Positions 13,801 through 25,400 of a DNA stretch of 64,000 nucleotides are shown piece after piece. Below the pieces are notes generated by a model. It saw only the letters and a list, made by a program, of their open reading frames with translations. It ran no database searches and was not told where the DNA came from. The stretch comes from Branchiostoma lanceolatum (Eukaryota; Chordata; Leptocardii; Amphioxiformes; Branchiostomatidae): assembly GCF_035083965.1 (NCBI RefSeq), contig NC_089727.1, positions 13,831,501 through 13,895,500 on the forward strand, written 5' to 3'. Numbering within the stretch: the first letter of the stretch is position 1; each line of letters starts with the position of its first letter. The position numbers and the translations under genes were made by a program.

Positions 13801-16800
13801 CCTGTCTACCATTAAGTTCAAGGACATTGCAGAGGGTCTAGTTCAATGTACACTAACACACGAATCAACATTGCTTACCCGTGGTTGACAGATGTGCGGT
13901 CATCGTTGGTGAGGTCGTGGTGTTCACGGTGGAAACGGTCGAGCTGTTTTCCATCGGGAAAGTCATCAGCAGCGGAGGACCTTCCCCGACCAGCGCGCCC
14001 TGCTGAGGAGTAGAGTCGTGTGGCGCCTACACCGGGACAACACGTTCATACAAACAGCTTGAGCTTATTGTGATACCCTTTAGCACCTTGTAATCTTCCA
14101 GGGCCCGGAAACAAAATGACATATCATTTCCAAATACAAACACGAACACAGATCAGAGGCTAGAGGGCAAAAAATACGGCATCAAAATATAAAATCATTA
14201 AACTTTGACGATATCAATCTGTTAGTGAACTGTTTGGCATGGGAATACGGTCATTAGTTGGTAGAGCATTCCAGAGCTTCACAGATCTACACACATCCTC
14301 TTTCCATTATTACTTTTGACTTTTGGCAATGAGAAATTGCACGGTGACTATGGCGCTCATGAATTGGTACTAGAAGATATTTGTTTTATGTCCTTTGGTT
14401 CACTTGTAACAACAGTTCTAAAGAAAAGTTTCAAAGTACTTAAACTTACACTTTAATCTCTTACCCATAGCCATCCTAAACCTGAGTGCATTTGAGCGAC
14501 CGTACATCCGATACGAACATTTTAGTTTGCAAGAGGATCGCATTGTACTATCACTATTGTCTTCTGACACATGTTAAGTTTATGTTCAATCAATCGATCA
14601 ATCGATCGATCGATCAATCAATCGATCAATCAAACATTATTGTAAGACACGTTGGCCCACCTTGGCCCCAGGTACGAGATGAGTTGCCAGGATCACAGCC
14701 GTGAGAACTGACGCTATCACCAGGAGTCCACAGCTGGTACCCAGTGTAACCCAACAAACTCTGCTGGATGTCACCTTATGCCACATGTCCCATGCACGCT
14801 CTGAGACGTAACATTAAAGATTTTGACTACTAGTAATATTTAGGTACAAATTAAAAACAATATTGTGCCTGGTGATCAAAATATATCACAATTCCAAAGT
14901 CCAAACTTTGCAATATAGAACTAGGTGAAGCTGTTCGACAATATACATTGGTCAAGCAATATTATTGGTAACTATTAAAATCCCCTAAAAATTTACATAA
15001 TATTTGACTTAAGATGCTTTCTTCTACATAACTGTATATGTCTCTATCATTTACTAATGTGCAGCCGTTAACATAACTGGTATGAATTTATTATTCCTGC
15101 TTTCCAAAGAACATATGTTGCAAGTACTAAAGTTGTTACAGTTGTTGCAAAGTACTTAGTATCTGCGTGTAACATTTTTGTAGAGTATGGGTTCCAAACG
15201 CTTGTTATTGCTTTTCTGCAAAGTTGTGACATTAACATAAAATAAAGTCTCAGTTTTCAGAAGGCACAGATAACTAGACTTAAAAAACGAATTTTGACGG
15301 ACAGTCACTGATGTTTTCCCCCCCACTCCTCTTAACAACCCCGTCAAATTAGATGATGGAAAACAGATCTAAAACATGCCCACTTTTCATCGATCTGAGT
15401 TCAATCACAGATTGTAGCACCTTTGATCACTCCTCCCACACGGCTTACGTGGTGTCCAATACATTCTCGGCCTCACCCAGACACCAGCGTCACAACTCAA
15501 ATTTTGTTTTGACGTATGAAGCCTTTAATGAATGTTTACCAAAACCCAACCAATTGTGATCCTTACTTTGCCGACCATGCACATTAGGGGAGAGATAGAA
15601 AGAAAAACCATGGACAATTGAGTGCGGCCTGATGTTTGCGGGTCAGCTTTAGGACTCTCCTTGCTCTGCTTAAAGTCACCCACCCACCTTTTTCAGATCA
15701 AGATACGACGGCATTCCTCATCAACCATTTGACAATGTCGTCGTAGATTTCATGGCAAGAGGAACACAATAATCGACCCTTCCTTAGTCTTGTTTTTCTC
15801 TGCTCTTACCTACTGATTTTCAAAAGGGTGTCGGTTGCAAAGTAATGACCACAATGATTTGAGTTTTGGGGAATATTCATAAAAGGCTTTATATTTCATA
15901 TTCATGCCCCAAAATTTTATATTTGCCCCTTGTTTCTGTGTGAGGCCGGGAACTGACTGAACGCCCTTAGCACCGCAAGTAAAGACTTTGGACTTGTTTA
16001 CTGTCTACTAACCTCGAGAAAAGTGGACACGAAATCAACCATCGGTCAATCCTTTTTGGCCCATACACATGATTCTGTAAACTACTCTCCTCTTAACATC
16101 ACAAAACCCACACATCATAGAAAAAAGTGGGATCATTCGTCTTCCACAGTCTCGGAAAAAGAAGTCAAACCCAAATAAGATAGAATTTAGTGTTAGTATT
16201 TAGACTAGAAAAGTCACATGCTATATTGTTATCAATTGTCTGTCCGTCATTTCATGTTACATGTACTTGCAATTTCAAGAACTTGCAATAAACTTAAACT
16301 TATTGTAATCTCAATTTAGGGCTCAGATAGGTCTAACTCATGGCGCACATCCTGAAGCTTCCGAAGACAAAATATCGTCTTTAGCCAGGTAACCGTAGTA
16401 TCGCGAGTATCACTACGGTGCCGGGTGTGCTGCCCACCCGTACAGTTCATTAGCGCACTGCCGGTGAATTACTACGGGGTTGGTTTCGATCAATTACTTC
16501 GCTTACGAAGGGGCACCAGGAATTAGAAAGGCCGACTGAAAAGATAGGCTGACAGAAAGAGACCATTGCTTTTGAGCCGGTGAAACATGACCCAGTGAGA
16601 ATGCTTTACAGGCTATATCTTCTTGCTTTCGGTGAAGAATTTGTCATCAGACTTTGCACCATCTTGTAAGAATATTGTATCTTGATGCTTTAGTAAAATT
16701 TGCACCGACTACAGGGGATGTGGTCCCGGCCGGGCCCCGAAGCCAAATCAACAACAGCAACAACAACAACAAAACAGCCCGTAAACTGCCCGGCCGGGCC

Positions 16801-17074
16801 CACAGTAGAAGCTGGACGTACCTTGAACTCGGTAGCTCGAACCAACTTCCTCCGGCTCTTTATATCGGTAGGTACCTTCTGGTGCTTCGGGCAGGTTGTC
16901 CGAGGTCGACTCGGTGTGGTCGCCCATGTAGAGCCCATGGGCGTGGTCACCAGGGGCGGCACCCGCCGGGCCCAGAGGCTGACCAATGCCAGTCTCTTTC
17001 ACGGTGGAGGGACGGCATTTTACTCCTTTCATTTTTTCGGCCTTTTCCCCCGGCAATACTTTTGTATCCGCCAT
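7854..17074 (-). CDS. Type II membrane protein with 14 EGF-like domains and a C-type lectin domain
   Basis: About 860 residues in 20 exons, each with GT-AG borders and compatible phases: 17074-16822, 14800-14661, 14026-13879, 13663-13553, 13386-13276, 13124-13014, 12873-12763, 12612-12496, 12293-12183, 11869-11756, 11647-11537, 11370-11260, 11126-11016, 10718-10608, 10467-10357, 10067-9957, 9783-9667, 9318-9148, 8732-8554, 7976-7854 (stop TAA). Exon 1 ([11 protein letters not shown]...) is a cytoplasmic tail; exon 2 a single membrane segment ([20 protein letters not shown]); exon 3 a Ser/Thr-rich stalk. Each of the 14 EGF exons is phase 1-1 and most carry D-I-N-E-C and [10 protein letters not shown], fitting the calcium-binding EGF pattern. 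The last three exons make a C-type lectin fold with WIGL, EPN and WND motifs, so calcium-dependent mannose-type sugar binding is predicted. EGF7 lacks its sixth cysteine. The link from exon 1 to exon 2 across a 2-kb intron rests on phase and logic only; an alternative start is the ATG at 14786. Confidence 0.85.
10068..11370 (-). repeat. Tandem duplication of two-exon EGF units
   Basis: Introns as well as exons repeat. The text from about 10.08 to 10.47 kb recurs 659 bp later with few changes (EGF12 at 10357 and EGF10 at 11016 are exactly 659 bp apart). EGF13, EGF11 and EGF9 are spaced 651 and 652 bp. Shared intron words include GGCATTTAGAATGATAT and TAGTACATGTAATTC. The unit is one GIIEC/GINEC/DINEC-type exon plus one DINGC-type exon. 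Confidence 0.85.
12051..12068 (-). pseudogene. Relic of a deleted EGF exon
   Basis: CTCCTAGCTGACAATTTT matches the 3' end and donor region of the neighbouring EGF exons (reverse of CAATTGTCAGC-), and both flanks match introns beside intact copies. The body of the exon is missing and the donor GT is destroyed. It lies between EGF6 and EGF7. Confidence 0.6.
14587..14633. repeat. (CAAT/CGAT)n microsatellite
   Basis: Tetranucleotide run of mixed CAAT and CGAT units in the intron next to the membrane-segment exon of the lectin gene. Confidence 0.9.
16139..16300 (+). repeat. Interspersed repeat, copy A
   Basis: Begins GTCTTCCACAG, contains AAAAAGAAGTCAAACCCA, and ends ACTTGCAATAAACTT. The same layout is seen at 25769-25955. 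The AATAAA near the end suggests a transcribed retroelement 3' end or a small non-autonomous element. It sits in intron 1 of the lectin gene. Confidence 0.6.
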
Positions 17075-18795
17075 TTCTGGGTGGGTCCTACCAGCAAAGC
17101 GCGATAGTTACATATCCAAATAAATAAATTCATCTCTCGCACCATGTTTCATAATCACAAGTCCTTATTGTAACCTGTACTAAGGAGAGTGCCAATCTGG
17201 TGAAGAATCCCTTTTCAGGATAACTCAAACTCTGTATATCGGTGGGCAATATTTTAAAAAAAGGAAAAGCAATGGGTCCCTATTTCTACGAAAGATTCTA
17301 CGAAGTGTCAGTCCATGGGAAGGTTAGCATTTCCCCACTGCGCCTGCAAACAAAACCTTGTGGTGGCCAAACTCTCCTGGCAAATGTTCTCCCTATACGG
17401 TATTATAGCCAGCGTAGTCAGTCTGGTTGGGACCGGGGCAGTCTTAATTACGGTGTGAACGAGCCCGATATTTCTATTACACATATATGCCATCTACAGA
17501 AAACTGAATATACTAGCAAGGCGTCTTCAATACACGGTCTGAGCTGAATTTCTCCCTCTACATCTATATATTATTATTGGACAAGACCTTTTGCTAGGGC
17601 ATCACGTCAAGCTGACACTGCTTAGTGCGGCTGGTAGCGGTCCGCCAATTTTCCGAAATACACATGAAAAGGGTGAAATCTACCAAAATACAGTATTCCC
17701 TGACGAGTAAACATCGTAGATTGCTATATTATGGCGTAAAACAATATATACATGTTCTGCAGATAATTTTTTAAAGTGCGTGGACAAAGCAAACAAGATT
17801 TCTGCAATGAATTATGCACATGGCCGTACTATCAGACATTGACTGTTGATGTGCGTAGGTAGACTGTCCCCTTCAATACCTTATCTTAGAAGAATAGCTG
17901 ACTCTATAGGTGTCTGTTCTGCAGGTGAATATAGTAGAACGGATCGATTTCTCTCCAAGCAAGTTTAGCTTGGCGGCATAAAGAAAACGGGGGACAAACT
18001 ATAGCCCGACAAAACGCATGAAAAGACGTCAAAAACTCTGCTTGGAGAGTACGTATCGATCTTTTGGAAAATTTTACAAGACATACCTGGATTGTTGTTA
18101 CACTTTTTTGTAACAACAACAATCGAACAGAAATGTGATTTCTTTCTGAAAGGAAGAATAACGAAAAACAACAAATACCTTCTCAGTCTGTCCTCATGCT
18201 GAGAGCGGGTCTGAGGTCTGTATGCAACAGAATGTTGGAGACTGAATGAACAAATTCGTTGCTGTTTGGATTTTGTAATGCGCAGCACCAATCACAAATA
18301 AGTTCGTGTAAATGATATTCCGAAAAAACAACTCTAGACTAATTTTGATGTACGTACAAATGTATAAATCCAAGGGAGTCACATGAGAAATGTGAAAACA
18401 TATAACTTTCATGAAAGCGCTGCTCAGACCAATTTTGTAAGGGCACCTAGGGAAGACAAACAACACTGTTGTGTTCAGGCAATGATTTTCTTTTCAATAC
18501 GCACGTATGGATGATAGCATGTTACAGCGTCTCACCACATAAACAATAACCATTTTGGCCTTAAACGCAAATCCAAGATTTATGCTGAAACTGAGGGAAA
18601 GTGTAGACGAAGTAACTATTATTTTGGTTGAGGTTCCTGATCAATTTTCTGAATCTCCCTCTTTGAGCCTCCTGTTTATCCTTCGGTATAGATGAAAGTC
18701 CTTAAGGGAAAAATGATAATAATATGACAACGATATTAAGAACAAAGTCCTATGTCATACTACATTCTAAAATATAAATCTATCTATTTATCGAG

Positions 18796-18837
18796 CTAGT
18801 TTGTTGGGTTTGACGTCTTCTTTTGAGGCAGAGGAAG
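18796..18837 (-). repeat. Interspersed repeat, short fragment
   Basis: The reverse complement shares AAGACGTCAAACCCAACAA and the adjoining CTTCCTCTGCC with the start of the copies at 16.1 and 25.8 kb. Only the 5' part is recognisable. Confidence 0.35.
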
Positions 18838-19677
18838 ATTAATTTACCCATTTCTGTAATACGCGGGTTCCTTCATCTTAATAGTAGAATCGTTTTCTCA
18901 TGGTCGGGAATAGTGGGAGTGATGCACTTTGGACACGTTGGTATTGGGACATGTTATGAATAAAAGGTATATGAAATAAAGCAAACAAACACGTCTTGAG
19001 AAAAAGACAGACACATTAGATGTCGGTTCCCCTTTGAAAACTATAGTCCACTAGACTAGAAGATATATGTACACATTGTAAATGTAAGGTTAAAGCACCC
19101 CCACAATCCCTTCACGTGCACAAGTCATAAAGGGGTTCGTGTGTCATCACTGTCTGCCACCCAATTTGGTACGAAGTAGTTGCGAACCACTCCCTGTTTC
19201 TGATCGACGTAAAAAAAGACCCCCACATAGCGCATGTTTTATGGATAATCGGGTATAAAAGTCAAGTAAACCCTTTGAAGGCCAACATAAAAGTCTTATT
19301 CTATCACAGTTACGATTGCGTAATACTCTGATTATACCAAGCGAGATCTGTATGTTCTTACTTCATGCGGAATACATGCAGAAGGTCTGTAATACGAAAA
19401 GGTTATCTATGATGTATTCTTAAGCCTTCATGGCAGGCTTTTCTGCTGTATTTGTTTGATGCGGAAGTACGGTTTTCTACTAGCTACAACCTACTGAATG
19501 TCCCCTCATAGCCATAGCAGGTGTTGTCCTATTGACGAAAAATATTGTTAAAAATGGGAGCCACCAGAGCAAAATCATGGCATCACTCATAAGATAAGAA
19601 ATCAGTAAAAAAACACTACTATCTATAGATACAGAACGCTGGTTGAGGGGCCTACTATGTAACGTTAGGCCATCCTG

Positions 19678-19711
19678 TTGTGTTGTGTTGTGTTATGTTA
19701 TGTTGTGTTGT
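19678..19711. repeat. (GTTGT/GTTAT)n short tandem repeat
   Basis: Pentanucleotide-like run of TGTTG and TTATG units. Confidence 0.7.
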
Positions 19712-21072
19712 AGTGGGATAAGTAGTCAAACCTGTCCAACCACTCTTGGTCAAAGGTCATGGGTGACAATGCGTGTCTATTCATCTGGAACAAATTTGGA
19801 GAATACTAAAACGTCAACATTTCGCCAAGCTCTTGTAATTGTATCATAGTTAGAATTTTCGTACCTGGTTTTGATTTCGTGGATGACAAATAGACAGGAT
19901 CTTTGTGAGAGTATCTGCGGGAAGAGACAACACGCTGACAGCTATTGTGTGAGAGTCATTGTCTACACAGGTATGGCACACACGCCCACGGCGCACCTTT
20001 TACCTGCATTTCGCATGCTTTTTACAACATTTTGCACGACTTGATCAGGAATAACCACAGAAATGAGTTGCAAGCACTCTCAAACTCTATTGCTTGGTCA
20101 AGTACACGAAAGTGCAACAGATTTTAGGTGACCTGGTTTTCTTTGATAAAAATAGATATGCCGCCATTTTGTCCGGTTTAGGAGGGCTCCGCCCAGAATT
20201 ATCAGGTATGTAGTCAACATACAGGATATGAGAACACGGATATACAATATGTTACTATTGTAATGAAAGTATCATAGAGTTTCCCAAATATGTCTTGATG
20301 AATTTTAGCAAGCTATGTCATCGTAACAACCAAGAAAGTACTTGATAGTAAGATCCTGTGAGAATATGCTTAAACAGATCATTTCGGTACAGTTCTGATA
20401 TAGAATCTTAACGTATAAAATATCTGCAACAATGGCAGCGTAAACCATACGTGTACATTTATTTTGTCACGGATAGAACGTGACATCGTAACGTTATTGC
20501 CGTAGGCGGCTGACATATATAGCATAGTGACCTAAAGTTGTGTGAAAACACAACCTAGTGTTATTGTAAGAAGTACGTTTCACCTCACCGAGGACGGCTC
20601 GTGATCGAACTGGGGGTGGGTGTAAGTAGGGATAAAATCGCATTTTTAAAACACAGTCGTTTATAGCAATTACATAGACGATAGCCGTTTGATTGCCGTT
20701 ATTGCGAAGGGGATTGACCTTAATGTCCGTTCGTAGTACGCATATACACGTTCGGAGTTTCAAATAAAACGGAATTGTGGTTTAAGCACCAAAAGTGTGT
20801 GGACGTCAGGAAGTCTCTTTAATCACCTCAGTGCCTTCGATGTCCCCTCAAACTTGTCTTCTCACACCATCCACCCATTACGTCATCACCAAAACACGTC
20901 CTATGTTCACTGGTCATCCTTGTTGCAAGTATTCCATGCGTTTTCCTCGCAGCAGACGCATACATTGTATATGTCAGGTAGTGACAACATTTGAGAAACT
21001 CCAATCAAATCACTGCAACCATTATATTTACCATCGCTTTTATAGACATATCGTAACCTCAATACTATATAT

Positions 21073-21866
21073 ACTTATCAACATAAACTTCAACTTCAAC
21101 TTAGACTACCCCCAGATAACCCCGCTAGGGGCAAAGTAGGGGGGGAGGAGGTCCCAGGCTAAGGCGGGCAGGCCTCCAGCCTGGCGCGGAAAGACTCAAC
21201 GGTGGGAGCCGTAACAACCGCGCCAGGCAGGGCGTTCCACTCGGGTATGGTGCGGGGGAAGTATGAATATTTGTAAGAGTCTGTTCGGGCGTAAAGTGGT
21301 TGAAATTTGAGCGTGTGGCTTCCCCGGATGCGCCCCTGGGCTGGTTTCAGTAGACTATCTGTATTAATATTAATATTGATATGGTTATTAACTAGCTTAT
21401 AGAAAAAGGTGAGGCGGGCGTTCCTCCTCCTTTCAGAGAGAAGGGTCCACTGCAGGTCATTGAGCATTTGTGTCACGCTGCTAGTCTGCCGGTAGTCATT
21501 CAGAGTCACTCGGGCGGCCCTGCGCTGGACGGCCTCCACCGCCTGTATCCCTTTGGTGGTGTACGGGTCCCAGACCGGTGGCACTATATTCCAAGTGGGG
21601 CCGCACCAGCGCTTTGTAACAAGTGGCCTTGACCCTAGATGGACAATGGGTCAAATTGCGCCGAATGACCCTAGTACCCTGCCGGCTTTGCTAGTGGCGT
21701 AGTTGATATGGGTGTCCCACCGCAGATCGTCGGACAGTTGTACTCCAAGATAGGGGTGGGACTTGACACCGGTGAGCGCTTCTCCACTTAGGGAGTACTG
21801 GGTTAGGATGGGGTGCTTTTTACGGGTGATATGGAGGATGTGGCATTTAGAGGGATTGAACGACAT
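21073..21866 (-). mobile_element. 3' end of a CR1/L2-like non-LTR retrotransposon, frameshifted
   Basis: Two minus-strand blocks encode the C-terminal part of a reverse-transcriptase protein: 21866-21651 (SFNPSKCHILHITRKK, then PYLGVQLSDDLRWDTHI) and 21584-21159 (VQRRAARVTLNDYRQ, then SYFPRTIPEWNALPG). Between them the frame changes twice; the linking segment has the family's CYKALVRPHLEYSA in another frame. The 5' part is absent, as expected for 5'-truncated LINE insertions. The 3' flank ends in a short (AAGTTG)n tail at about 21.08-21.11 kb. It is dead. Clade assignment to CR1/L2 is from recollection of the motifs only. Confidence 0.85.
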
Positions 21867-22497
21867 AAGCCAACATAAAACGTAAATAATCTATTATTAT
21901 TGTTTGTCGTTGTCATAAAACATCAATTACAGGATTGTAGTACGTATATCGAAAGGTCCGACTTGTCTACGTCTAACCAATATAGTTTTGTCCCTTCTCA
22001 AAGAAAGAGAATCAAAATTGATATCTTGAATTGTCGAGATCGCAGTTAGCAACAATTAATGCAGAATGAAGATGTGCGATCCATTTTCGTGTCTAGAAGA
22101 ATGTCACGAACAGTAAATTGCGCTGACAGCGTTCTGCATTCAGAGTAGATATAACAATTGACTTTTTAACAATTCATTCCCAGGGGAAGAGACCATAAAA
22201 TTAGTAAAAGAGTTACCCTCATGGGTGTATACTTCTTATCAAATATGAATGAAGTCATATTGAGCAAACTTAACATTGATATATATATAGTCCTCAATAA
22301 AAGACCGCTTTTTCCAGCAATCCGGAACAACTTTCACACGAACGTGTTACTTGTTCGATACCTTGACGTACGTTGAATATGGATATGTTAATCGCCCACG
22401 CAATGAACTAAAACTAATTTAAACCACACGAAAATATGAAAAATTCTAAACCTCCTCTGTTGTTCCTACATAGCTTGCAGAGTCAAACGACAGAAGA

Positions 22498-25400
22498 ATG
22501 GAGTCTGAAGAACCCAAAGTTGAGAAGGAAACGGAGCGTAGTTGGAAGGACTTGTGGGATGTCTACCACCCCACCACGGAGTCCATCCGGATCTACGTCA
22601 TGTCGCTCGGCGTGCTGGTGCTGGTGTGGCTGGTGGGGTACTGGGGCTTCAGCATCACCTGGGTCATGCTGGGGCTCTTCATCTGGATGTGGCGCGAGAA
22701 GAAGATCAAGAAGAAAAACTACAAGATCCAAACGGCACGCGGTGTGGCGCAGAACGAACAGACCACCATTCTGTCCAGTGTACAAGATCTGCCGTCATGG
22801 GTACGAGGGTTCTGTGTTCTTGAAACAAATGAAGTCAATAAATTGATTGAATTGAAATTACACACAATCGTCGAATGACCCTCACGTACTTAACCAAACC
22901 GTTTCTTCATTAAATTCGGTCCTTCCTTTTTCAGGTTTACTTCCCAGACGTGGAGAAAGCAGAATGGCTAAACAAGGTAAGACTCAAAGCAGTCATTTCC
23001 AGATTCACTGTGATTCAAGCTTTTGGCAATGTACTTATACCGTGGAGTTGTAAGTAGACGTATTTTTTCTGTAGTTTCCAGAGGTATACTGGGGATATGA
23101 AAGCGTTTTCCCAACAATTTTGCAGATTTTGGCTCAAGTGTGGCCGAACCTGGACCGCTATGTGGAGGAGACATTGCGCATGTCCGTGGAGCCGGCTGTA
23201 CAGCAGGCAAACGAAATGCTGAAGTCTTTCCAGTTCAGTAAGATCGACCTGGGAGATGAGGTGGGTGCTGAGATGAAGGGTTGTTACATCAAGTCTTTAA
23301 AAATGTTCAAACATGTGTTAATTGGATACATAAAAGTATACAGACTTTAGAAAAAGTAGAACCAAAAAAATTGTTTTGGAATGACAGTAAAAGAATCCAA
23401 AAGTTGTTATTAGTGAGGTTTCTTTCTTGGTTGATTAATTGATTGATTGAGCCATAATCTTTTGATGAAAAACCTGAATTGGCCTGCTGGTCACTGGAAA
23501 GAGGTAAGGGCCAGGCAAAATAAAACAGTGATACAGAAAACATGATTGAAGTCCTGATAAATCCATGAACATAATATATCCTTACAAATACACAGTATCA
23601 AATACACAACGATTAGATAATGATGAAAGTAATGATAACGGTAGAATGTTGACAATTACAAAATCTATATTTTGGGTGTCTGAATTGTTGTATGGCTAAA
23701 ACAACTATCAGGGGTATGCATCTGAAAGCAAAATATTACTAAAGTAATCAAAGTAACAACATCAATATCATTAGCATCGTGAATTCGCCAAAGTGACAGA
23801 GGCTTGTCAATATCACATGATTGCAAAACGTACGGAGAAACCTTCAGCCATGAAACCTTTAGTGAACTACCTTGAATGACATACTTTATTCTCTCTCCAG
23901 CCTCCGAGGGTTGCGGGTGTTCAAGTCTACACCGAGTATGTCAAGAAGAACGAAATCGTCATGGACATGGATCTAATGTAAGTACACTTTTCTCACTTAC
24001 AGAGTAGGGTCGAACTCGCATAACATAGAAATGAGACTGAATTGACCTTTCATCGACCTCCTAAGTGGAACGCGCAGCTGTATTGCGTGATTTCGCCGAA
24101 TATATCATAAAGCTTGGTGCATGCTAGAAGTCTTTGTTACTCCGATATGCTATATATCTACTGGTCTGAAATCATTGACCATTGGCTACATATTTATTGT
24201 GTTTTGTGAACGGTTGAAGTACGACCTTCTTGAACAAAGTTTGCGTACAAATACACGGGATAACAAACAAGGCTGCACGGAAAGGCAGATAAAATTACAT
24301 TCTTTTTTTATTATAGGTATTCCGGAGACTGTGACATTCAAATTCGCATCAAACGTTTCCTGGCTGGTGTGCAAGATCTACAGGTGATTTTTTGAACATT
24401 GTTTCCACGCCTCGTACTTTCTCATGACAAATAAAAGAGCACCAACGCATCAAATTTTTTGCTCATTGTGGCAACGTTTGCTTGTCACAGAAACTTTACG
24501 AAAACTTAACGTTTTCATCGCATGTGATGAACTTTATAACGCTATTTGAACACCGCGTGCCGAATAACTAACATTGACGCAAATAGAAACGAGAGATCAT
24601 TCAACAACAGCTTTTGAGTAAACAGGCTTTGAGATATATTAGTATCGCTTTGGAAAACGCTGTAGTTTTCAATTTAAAGTTGGCTAAATTCTTATTAAGC
24701 TTCTTTGAAAAAATCGTTTTGAAGGTCCAGGGCACCGTCCGAGTGGTGATGAAACCGCTGATGAGTCAACATCCCCTGGTGGGAGGAATCACCGTGTTTT
24801 TCCTTAATAGACCGGTAAGAGACATTCACTTGTAACGCTATACCTTAAGGCAGCCCAGTCGTGACCTAAGTGGTGTATAATTGAAGTGGTGAAGTACTTC
24901 AGCCTCTTTAGTTTTACAGGGAAGTTAACCGGTGAATTGAAATACAAAATATAAAGAGAAAAAAGGACATGAATGAAGGACGTTCACAAGTGTTCTCACC
25001 TTTGTCATAGAATGATAGTCTACGTAAACACGCATACATTATGAACAATGTAATTTTGTCCTTTGGTGCAATTTTTTTTACTGTTTTCGATCTAACGTTA
25101 ACGCGTACACGTACACATTGACACCCACAGGACATCAACTTCAATCTGAGTAACATTGGAGAGGTGCTGAATTTTCCTGGTTTAAGGTAAGGGTTTCCTG
25201 CATGTTTCACTAGTTGTTAAGGTCAGAGTGGACTCGCATGTAGATCAATCTACCGTCGGTAGCTAAGGCCGTTCGGTATGCATGATACATTCGCGAGGGT
25301 TGTGAAGCGAAAACTGCTATCGTTAAATCAAGGGGCACGCTGGACATGTACCACGGAGTTGCCCACGACGTACCTTAAACAAACCCTGATGCCCCAAACT

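Larger units (their letters stand above)
17075..22497. other. Intergenic region between divergent lectin and ESYT genes
   Basis: The lectin gene reads left from 17074 and the synaptotagmin gene reads right from 22498, so both 5' flanks lie here. Apart from the repeat fragments and the retrotransposon remnant, nothing coding was recognised. Neither transcription start could be placed from sequence. Confidence 0.5.

Noticed and set aside
16700..17107. Plus-strand frames over the lectin first exon
   Set aside because: The minus-strand frame has a good start, a strong donor and correct phase; the plus frames are GC-driven shadows.
22483..22823. Other frames over ESYT exon 1
   Set aside because: Only the frame from 22498 gives the conserved membrane hairpin and DLPSWV junction.
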